In this document: piece by piece, positions 37,940 to 49,016 of the stretch
Numbering within the stretch: position 1 is the first letter of the stretch
Layout of the letters: each line of letters starts with the position of its first letter
NCBI RefSeq assembly: GCF_001949145.1
Contig: NW_019091355.1
Coordinates: 4,606,707-4,670,706, forward strand
DNA from: Acanthaster planci
Taxonomy: Eukaryota > Echinodermata > Asteroidea > Valvatida > Acanthasteridae
Reading direction: 5' to 3'
Length of the DNA: 64,000 nucleotides
Made by a program: the position numbers and the translations under genes
The notes under the pieces: generated by a model
The model's input: the letters and a program-made list of their open reading frames with translations, nothing else
What the model was told of the DNA's origin: nothing
The model's database searches: none

Positions 37940-39410
37940 CACGTTATAAAACTACGTTGGGCATTATGAGATTCACAGTTTCTCTGATCGCCCCATCACA
38001 CTCTGACAACCACCAGAACGACCCCGCTATCTTATAAAATTTCGTTCAAACGTTGCTAAGACGGGATGAAACATGGTTCTTTCAACATCGTTACTACGTT
38101 GCCGGCACGCGTGTGAAGTTCGCATTACGTTCTCAGGACTATTAAACTGAGTTCCGACTCTGCTTAGATGTAATCGGATCGTTCCACGATGTAAAAGACT
38201 TGGATACGATTGTACTGTGAGCTAAAAGGTCACTGTATGGTGGTAATACGTTGTTGCTGCATGCATAGCGTGTGTGGTATGCTTTTAGCGAGCCGCCGTC
38301 ACGTTCCTCAGTGTTTCCTGTATGTACATTGGCTGAAACAATGCACTCCATCAGTTCTGTCTCCCAGTGGGAACGGAATGAGGCCCTTTTCCAATACTCG
38401 ACTTGGGCTCCGTCTGAGGCTTCGTTCCCAAAACCAATACCCGATTGTGGGCATGAAGCGGCTCTCTTGCATTTCATTTGTGTTTTGTGGCACTATTAAA
38501 CTAATTACTGCGCTTACAGCTTCAACGTCAGCTAGTTAAAAAACAGTTGAAGCCTGAGACGGAGCCGAAGTTGAGTACTGGAAAACGGCCTATAATTCTT
38601 CCCGATCGAGCTGCGCTTGTCCCACCAAGAACCTACTGCGATGCTGATGCGCCAAGACTACGTGTAGGCCTATGCGTCTTCAGGATAGGTTGTTATTACG
38701 CTGTCACTGTGACTGGAGGCCTCTACGACCATGTATGCTACGTAAATTTTGAGCATATGCCCCAAAATTTTGGCACAACCTCCCCGTCCATGAAGACTAT
38801 ACCATGCTGCTGTCACTTCTCACTGAGTTCTTACTAAGATCTCAAAACGATTGGCTACGCTCTCCCGATTTTTTGAGGACGTAGAACGGTCGTGTTTGAG
38901 TGCGATGGGGGATTTAGTTTTCGACGTACCCCAATAACTGGTTTGTTTCCGACCAGAGGCTGATCCACAGAAGAGAGCTGCAAATTGGGGAGGGGATCCC
39001 CAAGAGAGTTTGCCTTCATATAAAATCAGAGGAATTGAACGAGCCAGGACTTCAAAGTGGTACACAGGCATCTAACCCTTGCCTGGGTTTAGAAACTTCT
39101 GTCGAGTTATTCTCATGGAAATAGTACTGCTGTCTATAAACTGGACATGTTACTGCTTCCGATTTCGATTTTCGATTAATAAGAATTGAAGGGAACAGTT
39201 CGGGATTCCTGCGCAGAAGCACAACTGGCGGAGTGATTTAACTTATTCGAAAACTCCAGTACGCATAACACAATCAGGGTAACCCACGTCATTCTTTGAA
39301 TGACATTTAGAATAATTATGCCAAATGTGCGAGATTTTTACATTTTAAATTGTTGGTTGTGCTTGTTTAGTTCTTAAATTTTTTTTGAGGGGGGGAGCAT
39401 TGTTTTGGTT

Positions 39411-39460
39411 TCTCGTCTCGTCTCATCTCATCTCGTCTCATCTCGTCTCGTCTCGTCTTG
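39411..39460. repeat. (TCTCR)n pentanucleotide microsatellite
   Basis: About ten units of TCTCG or TCTCA in tandem lie within Pitx intron 1. Confidence 0.93.
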
Positions 39461-41845
39461 TCCCTTTTGTCCTTTCCTTTATGGCAGATCCACCAGTGAA
39501 TACATTTCATTTTGAAACTCTTCTTTGTTTTGAATCTTTGCTACTGTAGACGTAAGTCAAAAATGACCGGGATGAAAATTTGCTTCTATAGTCAGGACTC
39601 TGGCAAATCATTACTATGCAATGAGATACCTTTGAATGTACTTCGCTACGGGGGATACTATGCGACTGCTTAATTCTGCTGAAGAAGTCCCCCTTTCCAA
39701 TAAATCTGAGCCAATATTGACCGTACAACCCAACGGGATTAAAAACAATCTCGGCTGGTTAAACATATGTACATTTTGAACACCCTAAAACATCGCGTTG
39801 CTTTTCATGCATATACATTGGTGAAACAGCGCATTTTGAGTTGGGTCCTACCTTTCTAGGGGAATGAATCTTTCATTGATGAAGTTCGCTCTCCTTAAGA
39901 TCGGTGAATTTTTATCCAAGGTTTATCCTCCAGCGAAACGGCAAAACAAACATTCGTGAGCAAACGGCTAAGTCCATTTCCCGGTCTCGGCGCAGTATTT
40001 ATACCCAAAGTCCTCTCCTGCATAACTTTGCAATTTGATGTGGCATTTAGCTTTGCGGTTGTCGCTCAAAAAAAAAAAAAAGAAACAGACAAAACTCGAA
40101 TGGCATTCGGTGAAATGCCGGGCCCCGTGTAAAAATGTGCTGAAACGTCCCCCGGTCAGTGGAAGTCCACAACTGCTTTCAATTCGGCGGGAGCAAGTTG
40201 TGGGGTTTCTTTGACTATTACCCTTGATGCATTTGTGAGAAGTGAGGCTGTAAGTATTTCATGGGGTTTTGCAGACAGTTGGCAGGAAATGAAAGAGTCT
40301 CAACAGATTCTTATACTTTTTTGAGGGGTTGTGCCCCCCCCTCCATTGTCACAAGTATAAGTGTTTAAAGAGCTAGTTTTCAACGCTAAATGTTTCAGAA
40401 AGATAAAACCCCCATCTCGGTGACAATCGAAAGCAAGCATCCTCGTTTATTTTAGTATGTATTCCTCATAACTTGAAAGAGGAATTATTTTGATTTAAAC
40501 CGTCACCGAATGTCCAGAAAAACAACACTATTTACTCAAACCCCGACGTTATGCCCCCCATCAACTTGACACGACGCTCGAGTAAGGCAAAAATATCTGG
40601 AAAACAAAACTTCACACTCTTCTTAAGCTTCAGATAAATACTGCAAGCCCCATTACTGATCAGCCTCACGTTGGTTGTTTTTTAATTCCAGCTCAAAACC
40701 GTCCCACGGGAAGGTGCGCTAGTCCACTGGGCCTTATGCATGTTAGAACTTTGATCCAAGTTACCATGGTGACAAATTGAAAAGTGAGCCCACGTTTCTT
40801 AAGTTTGCAGGCCGTACATCATCTTAAAGAGGAAGGGAAATTTTGACAATCACGCCAGGGAAGATTTCGAGTCTTTATTGGCTCAACACGACTCTTATTT
40901 AATTAAGAAGTCTCTTTGTTATTTTTATCATTTTTGTTTGAACTGATCTTGCTATTGTCAACTGGATGCCAACTGCGCGTGCGCGCAACCAAAATTCTCG
41001 CAGTTTTTATTTTAAAAAATCAAATAGTCCAATTATTTTCATTAAACCTTTATACTTACTTGATATTGACCTGGGTACACTTTCGAGACATTAGGGAACG
41101 ATAGACAGGGCGAAATATCTTCAACGTTTTAAGTACATTGCCAACCAAAACCGTGCTAAGAAGTAAGCCATTAGGCTGGAATTTTCGTTTAACTTTATAA
41201 TAACTGCATTGGAGGCATTCAAGCCAGCAATGTACTTTAAAACGCTGTAATGACTAGGATGATGTTATATATGTTAAACTGACAGACACACTTGTAGAAA
41301 TATCCATTACCTGTTTTTCAGTTAGTTACTTCATTACTATTTGTAGTGAACTTGTTTTGCCAAAAACGCATGCGTAATTACACAAGGTAATGCACAAAAT
41401 TACACACTCCATTCTTGATTAACACGGCCCGCAGTCAACGAAAGTGAAGCATTCATAGAGAACCTTTCTGAGTAGTCGCCTTAACCTCCCCGATCGTTAA
41501 GCAGCAAAATAAGACTGAACAAACGCAGACCGTTATTTGTTCAATGACAGGAGGGAAAATGCGACAAGGTGGAAGTATTTCAGTACTTAAGGATGTCTAC
41601 ACATACATGGAGGCGAGGAACCGTTAAGAGCATGACATTTCTCTGTGGTCATCTTTGGCAAAGAAGATTATAGTGCATGTGTTAAATACATGTAATACTT
41701 TTCAATTTTTACTGACACGAAAACAATCAAGATTGTAATAAGCTTCTCAAATTAACAATGCCTATTTTAAATAGTAGACAGACTAAATATTGCATGATGG
41801 CTCTTAATCAAGTTAACTAGCAATACTGTTTACAGAGTTAAATAC

Positions 41846-42071
41846 CTCGTGTCGATCTTTCTCGGCTACCGGCATTAACCCTGTTACTCCATGCCGACCC
41901 ATGGGATCCTTCGGCGCTCGAGACTCCATGACGGGAGAGGTGGTTTCCGCTACCTCCGTCGCCGCTCACAACCTTTTCCACCACGCCACGAGGTAGTCTG
42001 CCCGCCGTCCTGAGCGCATCCGTCCCGGCGTATGTCTCCAGTGCTGACAGCGGAGCGCTTAAAATCTCCAT
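41846..42071 (-). CDS. Pitx: Pitx, coding exon 1 (N-terminus)
   Basis: The exon opens with an ATG and encodes 75 residues plus one base (MEILSAPLSALETYAG...), rich in Gly, Ser and charged residues and without a known domain, as expected of the poorly conserved Pitx N-terminus. The donor CGAG|GTATTT leaves phase 1, exactly what exon 2 requires. Spliced with exons 2 and 3 it gives 326 codons, close to vertebrate PITX2 isoforms of about 317-324 residues. The protein would be a nuclear transcription factor; in deuterostomes Pitx acts downstream of Nodal in left-right asymmetry and in oral or pituitary-type ectoderm. Weak N-terminal conservation leaves some doubt that this is the only first exon. 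Confidence 0.82.
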
Positions 42072-42617
42072 GGTATCTCGAGGAAAAAGCTCCAGTATCT
42101 AGATGATCAGGCTAGATTAAGGTGACTCTAGACCACCAGCTTCGCCCGGCTTAGCTTGCACTCAACGGAGGAGGGAAGCTTCTGTGCGAAAGCTGAGGGA
42201 TAAGACCACAATCGTGGGCCGAGGCTCAACTCTTAAACCCCCCACTAGCCCGACAAGCCAGCACGGTACAAGTCCAAACAGTCGAACTTGCGTTTGTAAA
42301 TTGGGTTCTTCTCTCGCGTCACGCACGTGTGTGTATGCACGGTCAGGTCATTGCATTAAGCTAGCAAATTTTTCTCTTCGTATTCTCACCTGAAAAAAAC
42401 TCTGCCCTTCGAACAAAGACCACCTGAATATTGTCAAAGAAGAGGTTTTTTAATGCGAAGGTGAACGACAGAATATGCCAGTCTCCTTTTTGTCGCTTGA
42501 TTTGAATTTGACATGTACAAGCCAAGTAGACAATTCTAAACTTTCAATCGGCGCCCATATTTCTTTTCCGCTCGCAGCAAATGTCACGTTCAGTCTGTTG
42601 GCTGAGGGCCAGATTAC

Positions 42618-42668
42618 GCATGCGCACGTTGAAGCCTAGAGTCCCTTTTCAGGATATGAGCATGCGCA
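42618..42668. promoter_or_regulatory. Pair of NRF1-like sites upstream of Pitx
   Basis: GCATGCGCA occurs at 42618-42626 and 42660-42668, about 550-600 bases upstream of the Pitx start codon. NRF1 binds GCGCATGCGC palindromes in CpG-type animal promoters. The two sites suggest a promoter or transcription start in this vicinity. Confidence 0.4.
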
Positions 42669-43140
42669 CAAGGTCTAGTCGCTTGCACTTTTAAAATGGG
42701 CCAGTGACGGCTTGCAATGCCTTACAACTGACTGAAGGAAACTTGCAATTCAGACCCAAAAATAACACACTGAAAGTGAAGTGTTTCCCAAGATATTGGC
42801 TGTGTCAAGGATCACAACTGAACGTGCAACCTACAGGGCGCATGTGTGCGGCAAATTATACCACAGTACTCCATTCTTCGCTGTGTCTGGATTCCATGCT
42901 ATGATTATTTCGGTATGAGACTTAAAAAGATGGCCATTATTGCATCACAAAATTCTTATTGTACACTGCAATTAAAATCGGAACTCAAAAGTTCTAAAAT
43001 ATTTCTGCCATCGATTTGTTCACGCGTCTTGTGTGTCCATGTTTTCTTCTGCATTACAAAAAAAGAGAGATTAAATAAATCATCGAAACAAAATTAAATT
43101 AATGTAAACTGTCCACCCTGATTGTTATTTAAGGATTCAG

Positions 43141-43282
43141 AAATTACATTTTTAAGAAGCTGACGAGTTGATTTGGTTAGTCCAAACTGAAAAGACAAGC
43201 AGCAATTATCTTCATGAAAGCTTGCTCGGTGAAAATAAGGCGACAGGAGGGCGCCATTTCAGTTTGACCGTTCATCGATCAT
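43141..43282 (+). repeat. 142-bp duplicated segment, copy 1
   Basis: This stretch matches 44539-44680 over its whole length with about 10% differences, in the same orientation. Both copies contain a GGCGCCATTTCAG block. There is no open frame and no transposon-like end. Confidence 0.9.
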
Positions 43283-43310
43283 CCTCCTGTTTGTAAAAAA
43301 TGAAATGAAA

Positions 43311-43324
43311 TCAACAGGGGGCGC
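43311..43324 (+). promoter_or_regulatory. CTCF-like motif
   Basis: TCAACAGGGGGCGC fits the CTCF core consensus CCASYAGRKGGCRS at 12 of 14 positions, on the plus strand. It sits between the two divergent genes. Confidence 0.35.
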
Positions 43325-44486
43325 TATGTATTGATATGCGACTGCGCTAATTAATGCAGTTTGCATGTCCTCTATTAATTTGAGGGCTTTGCAGTCTATG
43401 TATTGGAGGGTTTGTTAATTAAAAAAGTTTAGCTTTGAACAGGGCTGTGAGCTGGTATTCTTCAGGAATTTGGATGAAATTGGAATCTGAATCTGGCCTA
43501 TTTTGCAATGAAGTGAAGAGCTACGCATAGCTGTGTTTCTCCGAACTGCCTTAGGGATACTTTAAATGTGATCACCGTTGCTGGTAAATTACACCCATTA
43601 GTGATCGAATTACCTCCCCTTAAATTAGAAACAAAAGGCAAGGCTGAACAGCGATACTTTCTAATGCAGCGTGAGCTTGTCACGTGCCCATCATTAAATA
43701 ATAACATCAACGTGCCTCTGTTTCAAATTCCTTTTTTTTCTGAATGAAAACCTTTTTATCACTTTCCGAAATGCGTAGAAAACGTTTTGGGTATTGCTTA
43801 ATCAATGATGGCAACTCTGAGATAGTCTTAGCAGACCAGTCGTTTGTGTAAAATCTCTAGCAAAATGAGCCTTCGCAAATGCAGAGACTGCGAAATTGAT
43901 AACTTTCACTGAAGGAGTCATTAATTTTTTTTAGAAAGTGTAGGCCTAGTCATTTTGCTGCCGTACGGTATTCTTTGATCTTTGTGCCATCTTTTATCTC
44001 AAATAAGTGATGCTTTAAAACGGTTATTGTTTACAATTCCGTTGAAACGACAGCGAAAACCAATTTATTGGTCATAAAATCATTGTCGCGGCCTTGAAGG
44101 ATAGGCCATCGTTGTCATGATTGCCACTGTTGCCGACACGATCCGCGTTATCACGGATCAGAGTTGAACCCACCCATTTTCAAACTTGTTAGACAAACAG
44201 AGAGGTTATCATATTACGGGAAGTGTAAATACAAACTTTGATAGCATTGCCCGAAATTAGTCCTCCTGTTATCTAAGGCCGCTTGATGAGCCCCCCGCCT
44301 CTTAAAACCTCTTGAAATGGATTTTATTGCTCGCTTTGTCAGGTCACGTTGGTGCTGAATTGATTTAACCAAGTCGATTCACCATTTTGTAAGAAAAATT
44401 ACGCGAAAGCGGAATGTAACACGAGCACACATCAATCGCTTCAAATGAGCACGTCACAGTTCGGAAAGTCTTGCAGATTGACCAGC

Positions 44487-44737
44487 TATGCCAAATTCTA
44501 CGATGCAGAGGGTTTTTTTCTTAAACAACGAGCTTTTCAAATTACAATTTTAAGAAGCTGACGAGTTGATTTGGTTAGTCCAAACTGGAAACACACGCAG
44601 CAATTATCTTAATGAAAGCTTGCTCGTTGAAAATAAGGTGACATGAGGGCGCCATTTCAGTTTTACCGTTCATCGATCATATGCAAAATTTTACGATGCA
44701 GAGGTTTTTTTTTTCTTAAACAACGAGCTTTTCAAAT
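44487..44737 (+). repeat. Nested duplication: copy 2 of the 142-bp segment between two 56-bp direct repeats
   Basis: Copy 2 of the 142-bp segment (44539-44680) is bracketed by two near-identical direct repeats, 44487-44542 and 44680-44737, each running from TATGC(C)AAA to CGAGCTTTTCAAAT. Copy 1 lacks these flanks. Either the segment was inserted with duplication of about 56 bases of target, or a tandem duplication was later invaded. Confidence 0.85.
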
Positions 44738-45606
44738 GTTATTTTGAAGATGTCCCAACCTTATTTAGAGATGTATCGGCCGATCAAAAAACGAGAGCAC
44801 TTGGCGTGTCTGATTTATGTTGCTTCGGCTTTTTAATGACCACAGGCAGCCATGTAAGGCGCTAGCAAATAGCTTTAGGCATTCCACCTATAGATGCATG
44901 TCTTATTTCCGAACACTGTTTCCCATGGAGGCAAACTATAGTTCAGTAGAAAAGTTTAAGCATTGGGTTTTGCACGACTAGTTGTGAAACAGTGTTGTCT
45001 CTCAACTACCCGGTCTTCTTATAAAAGCGTCTCCAGTAGGTTGCTTCGTCACTAAGAAATTTGGAATCGCGGTCAGACAGTATGTTACTCCGGCAGGTTT
45101 CATTAATAAAAGGAAAACGTGAAAAAAATCGCATCCGATCAAGTGTGTTTATTCCCCAATCGATCTACTTTTATTAAACTGATTTCATTTCGCAAGTCTT
45201 CTAAAGCTCAACCATGTGGTTTGTTATTTTTACAAGCACGAAAACATAAAACAAAGTCGCTCTTTTTTTTTACTGCAAGGTTGTTCCGGATATATTAACA
45301 GTTGTTAATTCATCTGCGATGATATTTTAATTTAACTAATTCCTGTTGAATTTTTAATACATCTACTTACTAGTAAATGTCGTGCTCCATTCAGAAGGAC
45401 ATGCGCGATCCCCCCCCCGACAACTCACCATGAAACAGATGGCTTAATTACGCTATTTTGCCACAACAGACGAAAAGGTCGGTGCACTGAACTTCAGTTT
45501 CATGTGTTTGAATCTGCAGTGCTTGGCGGTTTAAAATTTGCCGTAGGTGAGACTCCACTGGCAACTGAAGGACAGGGGCAAGTCTAGTTCCTTATCGAGC
45601 GGATCA

Positions 45607-45805
45607 GTATTATAAGGCCACTTCAAATATAAAGACCAAGCAACTCGTTTACAACTTGCCAGTGTTGGTTATGGGTCAGTGCCACTCAGCGGCACAAGCG
45701 GATCGACTCGCGTGCAGTAGATGACTGGTTGAAAACCAATACACAGACTGATGCTTACATTTCAAATTTCATTTTGAAAAAGACGTCCATCGCGAACTCA
45801 TCAAA
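45607..45805 (+). promoter_or_regulatory. Promoter and 5' leader of first exon A
   Basis: TATTATAAGGCCACTT at 45609-45624 and a second TATA-like AATATAAAGA at 45627 lie about 180-195 bases upstream of the exon A start codon. The TAAGGCCACT block and a later AACTTGCCAGTGTTG block recur upstream of exon B at the same distance from its ATG, so the promoter was duplicated with the exon. Confidence 0.55.
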
Positions 45806-46518
45806 ATGGGAGCTAGCGATGAACTGAAATTGAATGGCATGGAAATAGATGAAAACGGGAGCTACTCCCCGCCTGAAAAGGGTGGGGTACACTGCCGTAT
45901 GAGTCAGATCGCTGCTGCCGTGGTCCTGGTTCTCGTGTTGTGTACGGCTGTTGGCCTCATGGCGGGCCTTCTCCCGCAGTGTGAAGTTCCACAGGTTGAA
46001 CCCATCAAAGGCACCTCGCCGAAACCAGAGCCGCCGATGAAGACCACAAAAATGCCGCCGATGAGCACCAAGAAACCAATGATGACCACCGACGCGCCGG
46101 CAACGACGCCCACCCCGTGCCTGGAACCCTGGTGTAACCTTAGACTGCCTTCTGCCATCTACCCGGAACACTACAAGTTGCTGCTCTACCCAGATCTGGA
46201 CACCGCTAACTTCACCGGCACGGTGGATATCGACATCGTGGTCAAGGAAGCCATCAGGTTTCCACGACTCCACATCAAGGAGATGATCATCCACTCGTCT
46301 CAGATTAGGCCTGCGGTGGAATCCGGCTCCACACCGGCACCAGCTCTGGAGGTTGTCCGGTCTTTCGAGTATGTTCCTAATCAGTTCTACGTGATGGAGA
46401 TGAAGGACGATCTGATGCCAGGGAACTACGTCTGGAGCTTGGAGTTCCAGGGATATCTGCAACCAAACCGTGTGGGGTTCTACCTGAGCACTTACACCAA
46501 TGAAAAGGGTGAAAAAAG
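45806..46518 (+). CDS. M1 aminopeptidase, alternative first exon A (tail, membrane anchor, stalk, start of ectodomain)
   Basis: This is the most upstream of three alternative first exons of an aminopeptidase N / glutamyl aminopeptidase-type ectoenzyme (M1 zinc family, type II membrane protein removing N-terminal residues from extracellular peptides). It encodes 237 residues plus two bases. The short cytoplasmic tail contains MEIDENGSY; a hydrophobic anchor spans about residues 35-56; a Thr/Pro/Lys-rich, probably O-glycosylated stalk runs to about residue 106; then PWCNLRLPSAIYPEHYKL starts M1 domain I. The ATG has A at -3 and G at +4. The donor AAAAG|GTAAGA is in phase 2 and joins 55821 exactly. 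The long complementary frame (45755-46564) is a shadow. Confidence 0.93.
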
Positions 46519-46660
46519 GTAAGACCATACCGCCACCTGTATGATTAGGCCGAGGCCGAATCATAATGGCTGTGGCTTGAGATTACATGAGACTACAGGA
46601 ACTGCCTGCAGCCACTGCCGTGGACCTGTGCGTAAATTTGTAGCCGCAGCCATAGAGATC

Positions 46661-46790
46661 ATTAAAGTAAAGCTAAAGGGGTTAGGCCCGTTCCTGTACA
46701 TGTACGCTACGCCAAGTTTGCCCCGCATATAGTGATGATAGTAAAGCTAGAGGTGTCAGGCCCATTCTTGTACGTTACGCCAAGTTTGCC
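46661..46790 (+). repeat. Imperfect tandem duplication, two units of about 60 bp
   Basis: 46661-46722 and 46735-46790 both run from GTAAAGCTA through AGGCCC to ACGCCAAGTTTGCC, with about 20% divergence and a small indel. Confidence 0.8.
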
Positions 46791-46992
46791 TTATCGAACA
46801 GAGCGACATGATGTTCTACTATTACTCGACCATGTAACACCACTCACGAGATCACGCGTACTAAGTTGCTTCTTGCGTAATGGTGCATCACCTCTTGTTC
46901 TACTTACCTCTACGGTTTGCCTATTCATCTCTATTGTATAGACTGGATAGGATATCGCGTCCAAAATGCATCCCGCGTATTCGTATTTTCAG

Positions 46993-47213
46993 GAGGGTAA
47001 ATAACGAGCGTTGCGAATTTGGTTGCGTAGGCCTACACTTTCAAACGGATATTTTTCAAGAACTGGTTGAGGTTAATGTACGTCGGTCGTCACATTTCGA
47101 AGAAAAACTGAATTCTGGACAAATTTTGGAAAGACTTATGGTTGAGGTATGCACAGCAGTGAATTGCCAGAGATCAATGAATCACGTTTGGAAGAAGGAG
47201 CAGCTTTTCACAT
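46993..47213 (+). CDS. Candidate alternative exon of unknown function following exon A
   Basis: I do not recognise this sequence. After an acceptor TATTTTCAG it gives 73 open codons rich in charged residues (for example NNERCEFGCVGLHF) and ends at a good donor CAT|GTGAGT. Its entry phase equals that left by exon A, and its exit phase equals that needed at 47419. Exon A joined here would continue open. It could instead be part of an independent small gene, a pseudogene fragment or chance; frame agreement at these junctions is the only support. Confidence 0.3.
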
Positions 47214-47418
47214 GTGAGTAGCATTTACAAAAAGTTCCTACATGCCTTGTACTCTATAATTCTTGAATTTGTATAGTATGCCAGTCTATTTAGCTTATCA
47301 GGCTTAGTAGGCCTATATGAGTCTTCACTATGTCGAAGTTGGGACCCTCTGAAATGTTACTTATTGGCTAAAGTGGTTTCAATAACTGAATGATTAATTT
47401 GTCGTTCATTTCCCCTAG

Positions 47419-47624
47419 ATTTCAAAAATTCCAAGAATGCAGACGCATTGAACCCAGATCGAGTGACAGACGATGTGATATCAAGTGACAGATTCCTTCA
47501 GGGGAGAGATGAAATCAATAAGACGAGATGCAGAGACCTGGCGTTTCCGTTGAATGAAGTAACAAGCAAGGAAGGTCAAAGACAACGTAATGAATTTAAG
47601 AAAGAAACTTTGTCTAAATTATAA
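47419..47624 (+). CDS. Candidate terminal exon of unknown function
   Basis: Acceptor TTTCCCCTAG opens 67 codons plus a TAA stop, hydrophilic and Lys/Asp/Arg-rich (YFKNSKNADALNPDR near the start), with no domain I recognise. It is in phase with the preceding candidate exon. An AATAAA lies about 460 bases downstream. If used with exon A it would end a membrane-anchored protein lacking the catalytic domain. Confidence 0.3.
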
Positions 47625-48810
47625 AATTATTTGTTCTCAGTTAACAGTGACTTTATTATGAAAGTAGTTTTTAAACATAAATCTTTGGTTAGTGAGTCAG
47701 TTTGGCTGTTCAGTTATAACTGCGCTCACTTTGTGCTCACCGAAAAGATTCTCACATTTCTGTATGTCACATGTCGGTTTTCAATCAATTTATTTAATAT
47801 GTGAATGGATTTCCCTACATTTTTTTCCTGTGAGTGTGTAAACTTAAAATTAAGACTTAATTTCAGTTTTTGATGAATTTTTCAGTGTTGGCTCATCGAA
47901 TCAGTACGGGAAAATAAGGTGGACAGTTTGGCATCCTAATCATTGGTAAACCTACATGTATATTGTCGGTCTTCGGGGAAATTTCAATTTTTTACACATT
48001 GAACAAATGACGAATGAAGTGACCCGTGGAAGGGAAAATATTGCCCAAGTAAGACCGTTGACAACAGCTGTGAAAAATTAATTTTAAAATAAAAATAAAT
48101 GCACACATGCACAAAAAAAGGTTGATATTGTCGAGTAGGTTATTTAATAGGATAATGGTCTGGTGATTCCGCGGAAATGATATTCTTGCATTTTCTGTTA
48201 TTTTTACTTGTTTTTGCGAGGGAGGCCCACAAGAAAAGGTTGTTTCAATGTTTCCCTAATGACCCATCTACCAGAAGGAGGCCGAATTTTACAGTCCAAA
48301 TTTGGAGATGATAGCTTAGGGTCTAAATTGAAAACATACAAAGTTTGGTTCAGATCAGATCAGGGAATATTTACTTATGTGACACTAAAGTTTGTGCACG
48401 TTCTTATGGGAATGTCTCCCAAGTGACCCATTTTTGTCAATGAAAGATTCACCAAAGCATCCACTGACTTAGGCCTGCCTTTTTGAGGCAGGAATGGGGG
48501 GGGGTTCAGTATTGCACCAACATACACGATATTGGATACTGTTTTTAGGGAGATGATTCTACGGGTCGACGGTCTTTCCTAGTAATGCAACTGAACGTTT
48601 TCTCTGATAGATTTAAACTTTCGTTTATTGACCTGTAGATGTTACTAGCCATTCTCCGAGGCTGAATCTTCTACAGCGTGTAAAACGCCAATGATCAACT
48701 TCGGTTTCGTCTGTGAGACATTTAAGGTATTGCATGTATTACAGGTTATTGGTGTGTATGGTTCCATTGACAATCAAGCCGACAGTGACAAGTCTATACT
48801 CTTATCAGGT

Positions 48811-49016
48811 TAATGGGTTTTAAGGCCACTTTGGACATGGTGCCATCGTTTCCAACTTGGCCAGTGTTGCTTGCAGTAGGGAATATCCACTTGTATCCAG
48901 TGGGTGATCAGTGATAGACGTAAAAATTGATGCTGCAATTCAGCATTCCTGTTAGGAAAAATACTTAGTCGAGGTGCTCCGAAGTAGAGGTTCGGTTCTT
49001 TTACAAACGCATCAAC
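48811..49016 (+). promoter_or_regulatory. Promoter and 5' leader of first exon B
   Basis: TTTTAAGGCCACTT (48819-48832) lies about 196 bases before the exon B start codon, matching TATAAGGCCACTT at about 193 bases before exon A. A further shared block reads AACTTGGCCAGTGTTG. A GGTTAATGG just upstream resembles an HNF1 half-site. This supports a second duplicated promoter, though its TATA element is weaker than that of exon A. Confidence 0.5.

Larger units (their letters stand above)
42072..45805. other. Divergent intergenic region between Pitx and the aminopeptidase gene
   Basis: This 3.7-kb interval must hold the Pitx promoter (minus strand) and the first aminopeptidase promoter (plus strand). 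Near Pitx are two NRF1-like sites; in the middle are a CTCF-like motif and the nested duplication at 43141-43282 / 44539-44680; near 45.6 kb are TATA-like elements. No exon or RNA gene was recognised. Confidence 0.7.
46519..49016. other. Interval between first exons A and B (intron for exon A transcripts)
   Basis: This 2.5-kb stretch lacks any copy of the downstream aminopeptidase exons. It holds an imperfect tandem duplication (46661-46790), two phase-compatible open exon candidates (46993-47213 and 47419-47624), an AATAAA at 48088-48093 and the promoter of exon B. Confidence 0.8.

Noticed and set aside
38142-38539. Long frames on both strands in Pitx intron 1, considered as an alternative Pitx first exon
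   Set aside because: The minus-strand frame has no good phase-1 donor leading to exon 2 and no Pitx-like sequence, and the opposite strand is equally open. The flanking 11-bp direct repeat is intriguing but lacks matching element ends.
39411-39460. Regular repeats considered as a CRISPR array
   Set aside because: Units are 5 bp without spacers, in a eukaryotic intron; this is a microsatellite.
45755-46564. 269-codon minus-strand frame over first exon A
   Set aside because: It is the shadow of the codon-biased exon on the plus strand; similar shadows lie opposite exons B and C.
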